This document shows, in pieces, positions 6,684 through 17,330 of a stretch of 64,000 bases of DNA; position 1 is the first letter of the stretch; each line of letters begins with the position of its first letter. Made by a program: the position numbers and the translations under genes. The notes below the pieces were generated by a model. The model saw only the letters and a list, made by a program, of their open reading frames with translations. It was not told the DNA's origin and ran no database searches. The DNA is from CAWHPS01 sp963831235 (GTDB lineage Bacteria > Fibrobacterota > OXYB2-FULL-49-7 > JAEUSG01). Location: assembly GCA_963831235.1 (NCBI GenBank), contig CAWHPS010000048.1, positions 1-64,000 of the forward strand, in the 5' to 3' direction.

Positions 6684-9352
6684 TTAGCGAGTTAAAACAA
6701 TCTTCTTGTCAATTCGTTGTTTGTTTGCCTTCAATGCAAGCATATAAATGCCGCTTGGTAACTTCATGCCTTTATTATCCCTGCCGTTCCATTCGACAAT
6801 ATGGCTGCCGCTAAATCCAATACCGGTCACAAGGGACGTTACAAGGCGGCCTGACACATCATACACGGATAGCGATATAGGAGAATTACCCGGCAAATGA
6901 GAAAAGCTGTAATTAATTCTCGTACTACCATTAAAAGGATTTGGGCATACGGATAAAGACAGATTTGGAAGAGCAATGTAACCACTCTTTTCAGCAGCAA
7001 CCACATTTGTTGTTGCAGTAAGATAATCAGGCATCATCGGATTGTAGCCTTTTTTTTGAGCCAGATGAAAATAATGCGGGACACCTTTGAACTTTTGGGT
7101 AAAGGTCTTGAGCCTGCCGTCTCCAGCATTGCCCTGACCGCCGGGGGAGGTATAATAAGACCACATGTCCGTAAGTACGCGTTTATAAAGCGTATCATTT
7201 TCAGGAAAAAGATCGGCCGCCCCGGAAAGGCCGGGAAAAAAACCTGAAACGATATCAGGGAAGTCGCCAAAACTGTGTTCCTCAGGATAAGGCATATATA
7301 CAGGATCAATGTTATATTGATTGGCCCAATGATCAGCCCAGGCACGCAATGCTCTTCTTGCCTGGGCCATTGTATCGATTTCAAGCAAAGCCCATGTCAT
7401 ACCTTCGCCAAGGTAAGCCTGTTGAAAAGGTTGATCGCCCGTGATTGTTCCGGTACCCTCATCAATGTTACACTGTATAAAAGCATTTTGCAGATAATTT
7501 TTCCATGACCCACTATCGGTGTATGCGTAAGCAGCACTTAAAGCTTCCAATATATGCCCTACCGAGCGTATCTGGTCGACTCTATAGCCTTGTGCCCATT
7601 GGGCAACCAATAAACCACCATCACCCAATACAGGTTCAGCCAGAATATTGGCCCAGTCAAATATTCCCATGCATTTGTAATGGTTGGAAGTGCCACTATA
7701 ACTTATTTCGCAGTTGGTGTAATTGCCCCAGTTGGTCCAACCCGGACCGGTACGGGACTGACCAGTAACACTGCTGTGATCCATGTCAAGCATATGCGTG
7801 GCATGAGCATAACCTGTTTCTATGTTGTTCTCGCTTGCCGTAACCATATACGCCTGGGCAATGCAATGTGGAAAATCATAATAATTGTTGGACCAATATC
7901 TGCCACCGCATTTTCCTTCCGGAGGATCGCTTAAATCACCGAATGAGAGAAACCCATAAGAATGTTCGCCGTCAACAACCGTCCTGCGATCACCGTGCCC
8001 GTGAATCGTTCCCATATTCCTGAAATTGGAAATCATTGCGGGGATGGTACTGTCAAATGCCGCGGCTTCGCATGGAGAGATATTACCCATGACCTTTGTC
8101 TGCCACGACAACCATTTGGCAGGAGCCGCTGCATAAAGCGGCTGGGTTATGGCATAGAACATTTCCTTTGTCATGTCTTTGCTTTTAGAGAAAGAAAAGC
8201 CCGCTGTATGTGTGCGTCCAGCGCCGCCGTAATAAAAAAGCACAGGCCCTTTATTGGAATAAAGATGAAGCCCAAGTTCACCATCGCCGGTTATACAAAT
8301 GGTTTTGGGCGCCATCTGCCACATAAATCTTATGGCCCCTGCTACACCCATAGTGTTGCTGGTGATTTGACCCCAGCCCATATTTGTCGGGCCATTGGTA
8401 CCTGTTCCACTCATGCCGATACCGGATGCAAGTGTTGTGGTCCCGCTCTTTATGAAATAATTGTCCGGATCAGAATAATTAAGGATGGCGGTATCAGTTT
8501 GAGCACTGGAAATAGCAGCACCGGTATCACTCTGAATATTGTTTATAAGCGTACTGAAACGAACATCTCCGCCTGCAATATTTGTCTTTAATATCAGGGC
8601 TATGTCGCGGATGCTTAACCTGGAGTCTTCATCGCCCCATTGTTCATCATAAAAATATCTGCTCACAACCTTTATATAAGGTTTGCCTGCATACGCATAA
8701 ATGTAAACAGTGTAGGGAAATAGATTTATCCTGCCCGTGACCTTGACTATGGCATGATAACCGGTCTTTTCATAGAGTGTTGCAGTACCTGTTGTAACCG
8801 TGTTGCTGCTGTATGTCGTGTTTACCACTTTTATCCTGAAACCGCCGTCATTACCTGATGTAACAATCCTGTTATTATCATTAAAAACTCCAGGGGCGTC
8901 CTCATTAATCCATGCCTCATCAATCAGATTGAAGTTACCTCCTTTGACAATGAATTTCAATGGACCCGTGATGACCGTTACAGTATTGTTGCTTTCAGTC
9001 GCCTGAATGCCGGCATCGGGGTTCTTATCAGCATCGGAAAGTATATATGATGTTCTTGTCGTAACCGTAGCTGGGAAAAGCATCCTGATCCATCGGACAC
9101 TTCCATCATGCCATAGCACTGTTGACGCTATACCACGGGTATCGCGGCGCCTGTAATGCTGTCGGACACTGTAAGTTTGGAAACATCGGCAGGCATTAAC
9201 TTGCTTTTCGGGAATGGAATACCCATTTGTACAGGCACATTTATACGGCTTATACTCGTAATGCTGTTTTTTACTGATAATGGAATTGCAAGACCATTAA
9301 TTGTTTCATTGATCAAAAAGAATGATAAAACCGCAACCAGAATATTAGGCAT
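6684..9352 (-). pseudogene. PcRGLX/YetA-like (PL26-type) secreted protein, frameshifted copy
   Basis: The gene reads in two frames: 9352-9128 encodes the signal peptide and first ~70 residues (ending TGAAIPVV), and 9119-6684 encodes the remaining ~810 residues. Comparison with the intact neighbour at 9438-12095 shows the cause: where the neighbour has CCAGCGGG, this copy has CCACGGG (about 9133-9139), a one-base deletion. Otherwise the two are near-duplicates across an N-terminal sandwich (INVPVQMGIPFP, LWHDGSVRWIRMLFPA), a large helical domain, and a C-terminal FlgD/T9SS-like domain (CPNPFNGSTRINYSFS ... LPSGIYMLALKANK). The N-terminal motifs match the PcRGLX/YetA-like RIFT-barrel domain of exo-rhamnogalacturonan lyases (PL26). 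It is either a recent pseudogene or a sequencing/assembly error. Confidence 0.75.
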
Positions 9353-9383
9353 ATAAACCCCCTGAATTATTGTTATTCTTGAT

Positions 9384-9416
9384 AACAGCCTCCTGCTTTG
9401 ACAACAGGAGGCTGTT
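9384..9416. terminator. Stem-loop between the two PL26-type genes
   Basis: AACAGCCTCCTG (9384-9395) and CAGGAGGCTGTT (9405-9416) form a 12-bp stem just beyond the 3' end of the minus-strand gene at 9438-12095. The U-rich tail is better on the plus strand (TTGTTTA) than on the minus strand, so its efficiency as a minus-strand terminator is uncertain. The stem core GCCTCCTG is also that of the terminator at 6212-6242. Confidence 0.5.
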
Positions 9417-9437
9417 TGTTTACTATTGAAAAGAGAT

Positions 9438-12095
9438 TCAGCGCGTCAATATAATTTTCTTATCCAAACGCTGTTTACCCGCCTTCAATGCAAGCATATA
9501 AATCCCGCTTGGTAACTTCATGCCTTTATTATCCCTGCCGTTCCATTCAACTATATGGCTGCCGCTAAATCCAATACCGGTCACAAGGGACGTTACAAGG
9601 CGGCCTGACGCATCATACACGGATAGCGATATAGGAGAACTACCAGGCAAATAAGAAAAGCTATAATTAATTCTCGTACCACCATTAAAAGGATTTGGGC
9701 ATACGGATAAAGAAAGATTTGGAAGAGCAATGTAACCGCTCTTTTCAGTTGCAATCACATTTGTTGTTGCAGTAAGATAATCAGGCATCATCGGATTGTA
9801 TCCATTTTTTTGAGCCAGATGAAAATAATGCGGGACACCTTTGAACTTCTGGGAGAAGGTCTTGAGCCTGCCATCTCCAAGATTGCCCTGACCACCAGGG
9901 GAGGTATAGTACGCCCACATAGTCGAAAGCACACGTTTGTAAAGCGTATCATTTTCAGGAAAAAGATCGGCTGCCCCGGAAAGGCCAGGAAAAAAACCTG
10001 CGGCAATATCAGGGAAGTCGCCAAAATTATATTCCGCAGGATCGGGTGAATCCGTATAATAATTATGCGCCCAATTATCAGCCCAGAAGCGGAATGCTCT
10101 GCGGGCCTGGGTCATTGTATCGATTTCATGCAAAGCCCACATCATGCCTTCACCGACGTAGGCCTGCTGGAAAGGTTGATCGCCCGTAATCATTCCGGAA
10201 CCCTCATCAAGGTCATAGTTAGGAAAAGCATTCCACAAATACGTTTTCCACGAAGGCTGATTTGTATAGGCATAGGCTGCACTTAGCGCTTCAAGTGTAT
10301 GGCCAACAGCGCGTATCTGACCGCCCGGATACCCTGTCGCCCATTGGGCCACCAATAAGCCGCCGTCGCCAAGAATAGGCTCAGCCAGAATATTGGCCCA
10401 GTCGAACATTCCCATGCATTTGTAATGGTTGGCAGTGGCGCTGTAACCTATGCCGCAGGAGGTGTAATCGCCCCAGTTGGTCCAACCCGGGCCTGTACGG
10501 GACTGACCGGTAACACTGCTGTGATCCATGTCAAGCATGTGCGTGGCATGAGCATAACCTGTTTCTATGTTATTTTCACTTGCCGTGACCATATATGCCT
10601 GGGCAATGCAATGTGGAAAATCATAATAATTATTGGCCCAATGCCTGCCTCCGCATGCCTCCTGAGGATCGCTCAAATCCCCGAATGAGAGATACCCGTA
10701 TGAATGTTCGCCGTCAATAACAGTCTTGCGATCACCGTGCCCGTGAATCGTTCCCATATTCTTGAAATTGGAAATCATTGCAGGGATGGTACTGTCAAAT
10801 GCCGCAGCTTCGCATGGAGAAATATTACCCATGACCTTTGTCTGCCACGACAACCATTTGGCAGGAGCCACTGCATAAAGCGGCTGGGTTATGGCATAAA
10901 ACATTTCCTTTGTCATGTCTTTGCTTTTAGAGAAAGAAAAACCCGCGGTATGCGTTCGTCCAGCGCCGCCATAATACAACATGGCAGGCCCCTTATTGGA
11001 ATAAAGGTGAAGCCCAAGCTCACCATCACCGGTTATACAGATGGTTTTGGGCGCCATCTGCCATATAAACCTTATGGCGCCGGAAGCACCCATTGTGCTG
11101 TTATTTATTTGCCCCCAACCCATATTTGTAGGACCATTGGTTCCAGTTCCGCTCATGCCGATACCGGATGCAAGTGTTGTGGTCCCGCTCTTTACGGTAT
11201 AATTGTCCGGATCAGAGTAATTAAGGATGGCGGTATCAGTTTGAACACCCGAAATGGCAGCACCGGTATCACTCTGAATATTGTTTATAAGCGTACTGAA
11301 ACGAACATCACCACCAACAATATTTGTTTTTAATATTAATGCAATGTCGCGGATGGACTTCATGGAGGATTCACTGCCATCTTGATTATCATAAAAATAT
11401 CTGCTTACAACTTTGATATAAGGCTTGCCTGCATAAGCATAAATGTAAACAGTGTACTGAAATTGATCAATCGTGCCGGTGACCTTGACTATGGCATGAT
11501 AACCGCTCTTTTCATAGAGTGTTGCAGTACCTGTTGTAACCTTGTTGCTGCTGTATGTCGTACTTCCCACCTTTATCCTGAAGCCGCCGTCATTACCGGA
11601 TGTAACAATCCTGTTATTATCGTTGAAAACTCCCGGGGCATCCTCATTAACCCATGCCTCATCAATAAGGTTGAAATTGCCGCCTTTGACAATGAATTTC
11701 AATGGACCCGTGATGACCGTTACGGTATTGCCACTTTCAGTCGCCTGAATGCCACCATCAGGGTTCTTATCAGCGTCGGAAAGTATATATGATGTTCTTG
11801 TGGTAACCGTAGCTGGGAAAAGCATCCTGATCCATCGGACACTTCCATCATGCCATAGCACTGTTGACGCTATACCAGCGGGTATCGCGGCGCCTGTAAC
11901 ACTGTCGGACACTGTAAGTTTGGAAACATCGGCAGGCATTAGTTTGCCTTGAGGAAAAGGAATACCCATTTGCACAGGCACATTTATGCGGCTTATACTC
12001 GTAATGCTGTTTTTTACTGATAATGGAATTGCAAGACCATTAATTGTTTCATTGACAAAAAAGATAACCAATGCCGCAAGCAGGAAACTCTTCAT
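9438..12095 (-). CDS. PcRGLX/YetA-like (PL26-type) secreted polysaccharide lyase candidate
   Basis: The 885-residue product has a signal peptide (MKSFLLAALVIFFVNETING). Residues about 38-95 contain INVPVQMGIPFPQGKLMPAD and TVLWHDGSVRWIRMLFPATV, typical of the N-terminal RIFT-barrel domain of PcRGLX/YetA-like exo-rhamnogalacturonan lyases (PL26). A long beta/helical middle follows (HGHGDRKTVIDGEHSYGYLS, MLDMDHSSVTGQSRTGPGW), and the last ~90 residues are a FlgD-like/T9SS-type domain (CPNPFNGGTRINYSF ... LPSGIYMLALKAGK). It probably acts outside the cell or at the surface on pectic or rhamnose-containing polysaccharide; substrate and catalysis are inference from the family. It is a tandem duplicate of the frameshifted gene downstream and lies next to an esterase. 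RBS AAGGAG lies 5 bases before the ATG. Confidence 0.7.
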   Translation of the reverse strand: MKSFLLAALVIFFVNETINGLAIPLSVKNSITSISRINVPVQMGIPFPQGKLMPADVSKLTVSDSVTGAAIPAGIASTVLWHDGSVRWIRMLFPATVTTRTSYILSDADKNPDGGIQATESGNTVTVITGPLKFIVKGGNFNLIDEAWVNEDAPGVFNDNNRIVTSGNDGGFRIKVGSTTYSSNKVTTGTATLYEKSGYHAIVKVTGTIDQFQYTVYIYAYAGKPYIKVVSRYFYDNQDGSESSMKSIRDIALILKTNIVGGDVRFSTLINNIQSDTGAAISGVQTDTAILNYSDPDNYTVKSGTTTLASGIGMSGTGTNGPTNMGWGQINNSTMGASGAIRFIWQMAPKTICITGDGELGLHLYSNKGPAMLYYGGAGRTHTAGFSFSKSKDMTKEMFYAITQPLYAVAPAKWLSWQTKVMGNISPCEAAAFDSTIPAMISNFKNMGTIHGHGDRKTVIDGEHSYGYLSFGDLSDPQEACGGRHWANNYYDFPHCIAQAYMVTASENNIETGYAHATHMLDMDHSSVTGQSRTGPGWTNWGDYTSCGIGYSATANHYKCMGMFDWANILAEPILGDGGLLVAQWATGYPGGQIRAVGHTLEALSAAYAYTNQPSWKTYLWNAFPNYDLDEGSGMITGDQPFQQAYVGEGMMWALHEIDTMTQARRAFRFWADNWAHNYYTDSPDPAEYNFGDFPDIAAGFFPGLSGAADLFPENDTLYKRVLSTMWAYYTSPGGQGNLGDGRLKTFSQKFKGVPHYFHLAQKNGYNPMMPDYLTATTNVIATEKSGYIALPNLSLSVCPNPFNGGTRINYSFSYLPGSSPISLSVYDASGRLVTSLVTGIGFSGSHIVEWNGRDNKGMKLPSGIYMLALKAGKQRLDKKIILTR

Positions 12096-12117
12096 AAAAA
12101 CTCCTTGGTTTAAATTT

Positions 12118-12138
12118 ATTCTTCCACCATGGAAGAAT
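12118..12138 (-). terminator. Small stem-loop between esterase and PL26-type gene
   Basis: ATTCTTCC and GGAAGAAT flank ACCAT; on the minus strand the hairpin is followed by AAATTT. It lies just after the end of the esterase gene (12162) and before the PL26-type gene start (12095). Weak terminator or intercistronic hairpin. Confidence 0.4.
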
Positions 12139-12161
12139 CATAATCTGTAACGCATTTGCTT

Positions 12162-14527
12162 TTATCTGATAAAAACCACCCTGGCTATCACCATTTTGTC
12201 TTTGGCTGCAAGCTTGGCCAGATACACACCCGGTGAAACCTGACTACCGGCATTATCCTTAAGGTTCCACCTCGCCGAGAAAGAACCTTGACCCAAAGAT
12301 TTGAATTCCGAAACGGGAAAATCACGAACCAGCCTGCCGGATGAATGATATATTCTCAAAGAAATATTATTGTTTTCCTTTTCAGGAATGCTGATTAAAA
12401 AGATTGCCGACGGAGTGAACGGATTCGGACTGGTTTTTATTGAAAGCCGTGTTTTCACAACCGCATCATTTTTTTCAATTCCGATGATCGGTCCAAGCGG
12501 TAATCTTACCCTGAAATAACGGTATGAATATGAATCTATGCCTTTCGCAGAACCAGGGGAACTTATGTAGTAAACCATTTCGGATGACAATGGAATATCA
12601 ATTGGATTTGCGAATGTGGGTTTTCGGTTCAAGCGAAACTGGCCTGACAAAACTGGTCGGCCTCTGTTAAGACTAAAACCTTGTCTATCAACAAGTGTAA
12701 CGTCCGGATTATCCTGTCCGTTAAGCGGCATGGTTGGATGCCATGTATTATTGTCAGTCGGTGCATATCCCTTGGCACTCTTTACCCAGATCGAAATAAC
12801 CTCGCCTGAATCAGGTTTTCCATCCCCATCTCCAGAGCCCTGTGAAACTGTCAGGGTCCCGCCGGAAAAAATAGACACGCTGCCCGAATTGCCGTCAAAG
12901 ATCCTGACATTGGCTGAGTCAACCCAGGGCATATTGTCCGCTACATCAACCTTAAATATCTGCTCTTTGTCAATAGGCATGCCTTGAACAATAAATTGCA
13001 CGCGTATGTATGCCACATTTTTATGTTCAGTATAGGTTCCGTTTAATATTGCAAGTGATGGAATATGTAAACGGCTTTTCCCGGGTAATGATGTGATTAC
13101 AACAGAATCTGATTTTACGGTTAAAAACGGGGTCTCGGTATATACCTTTATTAAAAGGTTTGATATCTCTTTTTCAGTCAGGTTTACAATATCACCGGAA
13201 ATAACAGTATCCTGATTATTTCGGATGGTTATATTTTCGCACAGAGTGTCTGCAAGGATCGCTACAGACTGGCTCAAAAATATCCAGTCCGGATATCCCA
13301 AATTCCTCTCCCATACCGCCATTGCCTGTGATTGTTATTCTGCCCTCTGCATCAGACATTATATCAGCTGCAGAGAATATGTTGGTACGGTATGAATAGG
13401 AAACAAGACGATAGGGACGACCAAGTGCATACCTACGTGCGGTTTTAACCGTTATACCGAATTCGGGACATGGATAGCCGTAAGGAAGCCATTCCCGTGT
13501 AAGCACCCCGAAACCGCTCCTATTAACATCTTTAAGATAAATCCAGCCGGCCGCATTCTTTTGGCTTATAACCGAATAATCCCAGACATCGAAGTTCGGG
13601 TAAAGGTTTATGTATGAAAAGCAGGCCGGATTATCCTTTACTGTACCAAATGTTTTGGTATGAAAAATAAACTGAGAATCAACATCAGACGGCCCAATGG
13701 CGAAAGAAATCAGCAAGATGGTATTCTGCTTGAAAACCCGCTCCACCTGTAAGAATCGCTCCCATTTCCTGGGAATACTGATACAGGTAATCCTGATCAT
13801 TGGCACTTGCCCTCATTGCTATTCCGCGGTAGTTGCGCCATAGTTGAGTAAAATCCACCACTGTTCTGTATGAAGAGGCTCCAACATAAAACAAACCTGG
13901 TGAAGCGCAGAACATTGAGGCGCTCCGGAAGAGATGCGGATTGGCAGCTGAAAGCCAGAGTGCACAGTGGCCTCCCATTGAAAGTCCGGACAAGGAACGG
14001 TATTGCGGAGAAGGACGGGTCGGAAATATTGAATCCGTTGTCCGGATAAGATCGCGGATATACATTGAAAAATTAAAATCATTGGTCGGGCTATTATTTT
14101 CAGGAGTGGGAAATGAACCGGAAGGATACCAGGCATCACAGCCCCCGCCGGGCCCTGTTCCATCAAGCATTACGATAATCACCTTATGACTGTCCACAAA
14201 CATCTGGAAGTCAGCATTAAAAGGCTTGTTCAGCGCCAAATCACATTTCGGATCAACTGACCGATTACAATAATAAGGGGGTTGGTATCCCCCGTCACCT
14301 GAGTAGCTTTCGTAAGAATCTCCTATATAGGAACCCTGGCATCCATGGCAATAGTAAATGACCGGATATCTTGTTGCTCCTGAAGAATCATAATTGGAAG
14401 GAAGATAGACCCTGAAATTACGATCCATGTTAAGGGCAATACTGAAATGCGTAAGATCACGATGACTTGCAAAAATAATATACGAAAAAGCAAATAGAAG
14501 GATAGTTGCAAGAAGGGTTCTTTTCAT
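12162..14527 (-). pseudogene. Secreted esterase with C-terminal T9SS-like domain, two frameshifts
   Basis: Three overlapping frames read as one ~780-residue protein. Frame A (14527-13685) has a signal peptide and an alpha/beta-hydrolase esterase domain with VIYYCHG, IVMLDGTGPGGG and the nucleophile elbow GLSMGG (Ser183), as in esterase-D/feruloyl-esterase-like (CE1-type) enzymes. Frame B (to 13216) has a beta-rich middle (YINLYPNFDVWDYSV, GGMGEEFGISG). Frame C (about 13322-12162) has an Ig-like region and an FlgD/T9SS domain (SPNPFTPSAIFLISIP ... VSPGVYLAKLAAKD). The shifts fall near 13685-13760 and 13260-13320. With PL26-type neighbours, a pectin deacetylating or feruloyl-removing role is plausible. 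Broken unless the shifts are sequencing errors. ATG 14527 is preceded only by a weak GAGG. Confidence 0.7.
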
Positions 14528-14658
14528 TAGAATTGCCTCGGATAAAAAGGAGAAATATATAGTGAATAAGATAGGATATATCAGGCTTTATTGTAAAGAA
14601 AATACAATAAATTATTTAGTTGTCATAAGGGCAATTTGAGTACACTTTGAGCCCTCAG

Positions 14659-14699
14659 CCCAAGCATCTTCTCCCATTTGACAGGAGACTGGACTTGGG
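14659..14699 (-). terminator. Stem-loop beyond the 3' end of secG
   Basis: CCCAAG (14659-14664) pairs with CTTGGG (14694-14699), with an inner TCTCC/GGAGA pairing, 16 bases past the end of the minus-strand glycolysis-secG operon. There is no clear T-run; placed here as the probable operon end. Confidence 0.35.
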
Positions 14700-14714
14700 A
14701 TGAGGATTTAAAGA

Positions 14715-15224
14715 CTAATTGCCGAAAAGAGGTTTTGCAGTCTCTTTTTCAGGGGCACTTTCTTTGGCCGGAGCCGGAGCCGCTGCCTTGCCAGGCTCCA
14801 CAGGAAGAGGAACCGTGGCTTCCTGAGCTGCACCCGGAACATTTGCCTCTCCCTGGCCTTCAGGAAGCATTGGTGTGTTATTCTGAAGCGGCAATCTTTG
14901 ATCAAGTACAGAGGATGCAGCCTGAGACGAAACCTTCTGCATCTTCTGTGCGCGTTTCTGAAGAGCACTATCACTTGAAGAGTGGGCGCGATTGCGGCTC
15001 ATTATGGATAAAAGGATACAGATTGCCATGAAACCTATTGCAAGCCCTGTTGTAAGTTTTGAAAGAATAGTGGCAGCTTCCCTTCCGGAAAAAGGCATTC
15101 CTCCACCGCCGCCCATGCCGCCCAGGGACCCGGCAAGACCGCCTCCCTTATCAGACTGCATCAGAATAAATATGACAAGAAATACCGATGCAACAACCAG
15201 AATTCCCAGAATAACACCGTACAT
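14715..15224 (-). CDS. secG: Preprotein translocase subunit SecG
   Basis: The 169-residue product has the SecG layout: a first membrane helix (MYGVILGILVVASVFLVIFILMQ), the hallmark QSDKGGGLAGSLGG loop rich in glycine, and a second helix (LTTGLAIGFMAICILLSIM). It is an accessory subunit of the SecYEG channel in the inner membrane. It is longer than the usual 75-110 residues because of a Pro/Ala/Glu-rich tail of ~85 residues after the second helix (QEATVPLPVEPGKAAAPAPA), a feature seen in several secG genes of this type. It follows tpiA by 30 bp, the common tpiA-secG order. RBS AAGGAGG precedes the ATG. Confidence 0.92.
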   Translation of the reverse strand: MYGVILGILVVASVFLVIFILMQSDKGGGLAGSLGGMGGGGGMPFSGREAATILSKLTTGLAIGFMAICILLSIMSRNRAHSSSDSALQKRAQKMQKVSSQAASSVLDQRLPLQNNTPMLPEGQGEANVPGAAQEATVPLPVEPGKAAAPAPAKESAPEKETAKPLFGN

Positions 15225-15254
15225 ATTACCTCCTTAAAAGAGTCTTGAGCGAAA

Positions 15255-16004
15255 TTAACTCGCCCTTACTATTCCATTAAAATCTTCAGCCTTAAGAGAC
15301 GCTCCTCCGATTAGCCCACCGTCAACATCAGGTTTCCTTAAAAGTTCGGCTGCATTATCCGGCTTCATGCTGCCGCCATATTGCAAACGGATTTTCGAAG
15401 CGAAATCACCGCCGTAAAGCTTTAATAAAAGCCTGCGGATAAAAGCATGCACCTCCTGCGCCTGTTCGGGTGTGGCATTGCGGCCTGTTCCTATTGCCCA
15501 GACAGGTTCGTAAGCAATGACCGTCTTCAATGCATCATCACTTGAAATCCCGGCATAAGCGCCAAGCACATGATCCTCCACTACCTTCTCTGTTATGCCA
15601 CTCTCTCGCTCTGCCAGGGTTTCCCCAACGCAGATTATGGGAAAAAGACCGCTTTTAAGAACAGCTTTCACCTTTTTATTTACCTTTTCGTTTGTTTCGT
15701 TGAAAAGGGTGCGCTGTTCGCTGTGCCCTATGATTACATATTTTACCCCTGCGCTTTTCAGCATATCACATGAGACCTTTCCGGTAAACGCGCCCTTCTC
15801 TTCCCAATGAACATCCTGGGCTCCTAACATCACGTTTGTTCCCTTGACAATTTCGTTTACGGCCTGCAGACAAACATACGTCGGGCAAACCACAACCTCT
15901 GCCTCTGCGCCTTCGGTAATTTTAACGATCGCGCGCGCAAGTTCAATGGCCTCAGGTATGGTCTTGTTCATCTTCCAGTTACCTGCTATTATTTTTCTGC
16001 GCAT
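15255..16004 (-). CDS. tpiA: Triose-phosphate isomerase
   Basis: The 249-residue product is full length. It has the TIM-barrel hallmarks GNWKMNKT (Lys11), IIGHSEQRTLF (His94) and the loop AYEPVWAIGTG with Glu166. It interconverts dihydroxyacetone phosphate and glyceraldehyde 3-phosphate in the cytoplasm. It lies 33 bp downstream of pgk and 30 bp upstream of secG, so gap-pgk-tpiA-secG are probably transcribed together. An AGGAGT ribosome-binding site precedes the ATG. Confidence 0.97.
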   Translation of the reverse strand: MRRKIIAGNWKMNKTIPEAIELARAIVKITEGAEAEVVVCPTYVCLQAVNEIVKGTNVMLGAQDVHWEEKGAFTGKVSCDMLKSAGVKYVIIGHSEQRTLFNETNEKVNKKVKAVLKSGLFPIICVGETLAERESGITEKVVEDHVLGAYAGISSDDALKTVIAYEPVWAIGTGRNATPEQAQEVHAFIRRLLLKLYGGDFASKIRLQYGGSMKPDNAAELLRKPDVDGGLIGGASLKAEDFNGIVRAS

Positions 16005-16037
16005 TATGTTTATGACTCCTGTAAAATTTTACGGTTA

Positions 16038-17306
16038 CTATTTATTATTCAGGGCCTCGACACCAGGCAGCTTCTTGCCTTCGACAAGTTCAAGAGATGC
16101 ACCACCGCCTGTTGAGATATGGGACATTTTATCAGCAACACCGGCTTTGTTTACAGCTGACACGGAATCGCCTCCGCCTATTACTGTTATGCAGTCGGGC
16201 ATTTCCGCCACGGCCTTGGCAATTGCGACAGTGCCAACAGAAAACCGCTCGAATTCGAACACGCCAACCGGCCCGTTCCAGAAAATTGTGCGCGCACCCT
16301 TCAGGGCGCCGGTGAATTTCTGGATTGTCATGGGGCCTATGTCCATGCCCATTTGGTCTTCGTCTATGTTGCCACGTGCAACATGCCAGGATTCGGCATT
16401 TGCAGAAAATTCCTTTGTGACAATGTGATCTATTGGCAGATAAATGTAGATGTGCGTTTCATAGGCTTTTTGAAGAATCTGACGGGCCGTATCAAGCATA
16501 TCATCCTCAACAAGGGACTGGCCCACTGATAACCCCTTTGCCTTAAGGAAAGTATATGCCATGCCGCCGCCTACAATGAGGCGATCTACCTTTCCGAGAA
16601 GGCTTTCGAGAACCGCAATTTTGGAACTTACCTTGGCCCCGCCTATTATTGCAACAAAGGGACGGGCCGGGTCTTTGACAATCTTTTCTTCCAGGTATTC
16701 AAGCTCTTTTTCCATGAGGAACCCCGCAACAGCAGGCAGGTATTTGGCAACGGTTTCTGTTGAAACATGTGCTCGGTGCGCGGAGCCAAAAGCATCGTTT
16801 ACAAAAACATCACCGTATTGTGCAAGTGCCTTTGCCATTTTCTCGCGTTCAGCAGGGTCTTTGCTCGTTTCTTCCTTGTGGAACCTCGTGTTTTCAAGGA
16901 CAAGTATTGCGCCACCTTTAAGGTCTTTGACCATGGCCTCGGTTTCAGGTCCCATGCATGCGGGTGCGAGTTTTACGGCAACGCCTAGAAGCTTTCCAAG
17001 TTCTTCTGCAACAGGGGCCATTCTGTGCTTTCCATCAAGATATTTCTTTTCGTCAAAGGTCTTGCCCTCTTTTTCAGCCTTTTCCCTGGCCTTTTGCATG
17101 TCCTTTTTCGGATCGCCAAGATGCGACATGATGACAAGGGATGTGGCGCCTTTTTCAAGGACATATTTTATGGTAGGAAGTGTTGCTTTGATGCGAGTAT
17201 TATCCTGAACAACACCATCTTTCATGGGTACATTGAAATCCGCGCGCATGAGCACGCGTTTGCCCTTGAAATCAAAATCCTTGACCGTCTTTTTGGTTAT
17301 TGCCAT
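16038..17306 (-). CDS. pgk: Phosphoglycerate kinase
   Basis: The 422-residue product carries the N-terminal substrate-binding motif RVLMRADFNVPM, SHLGDPK, the hinge region GGAKVSSKI and the C-terminal nucleotide-binding IGGGDSVSAVNK with STGGGASLE. Length is slightly above the usual ~395 because of a lysine-rich insertion after SHLGDPK (about residues 70-95). It makes ATP and 3-phosphoglycerate from 1,3-bisphosphoglycerate. It is separated from gap by 68 bp containing a perfect 15-bp-stem hairpin (17331-17363), which may set the relative mRNA levels of gap and pgk. Confidence 0.97.
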   Translation of the reverse strand: MAITKKTVKDFDFKGKRVLMRADFNVPMKDGVVQDNTRIKATLPTIKYVLEKGATSLVIMSHLGDPKKDMQKAREKAEKEGKTFDEKKYLDGKHRMAPVAEELGKLLGVAVKLAPACMGPETEAMVKDLKGGAILVLENTRFHKEETSKDPAEREKMAKALAQYGDVFVNDAFGSAHRAHVSTETVAKYLPAVAGFLMEKELEYLEEKIVKDPARPFVAIIGGAKVSSKIAVLESLLGKVDRLIVGGGMAYTFLKAKGLSVGQSLVEDDMLDTARQILQKAYETHIYIYLPIDHIVTKEFSANAESWHVARGNIDEDQMGMDIGPMTIQKFTGALKGARTIFWNGPVGVFEFERFSVGTVAIAKAVAEMPDCITVIGGGDSVSAVNKAGVADKMSHISTGGGASLELVEGKKLPGVEALNNK

Positions 17307-17330
17307 TTTAAGCCCCTTAAATTATTTGCT

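Noticed and set aside
7962..8591. A 209-codon plus-strand ORF, with a similar 209-codon ORF at 10704-11333
   Set aside because: Both lie antisense in the two duplicated PL26-type genes; their similarity follows from the duplication, and the products have no protein-like domain or start context.
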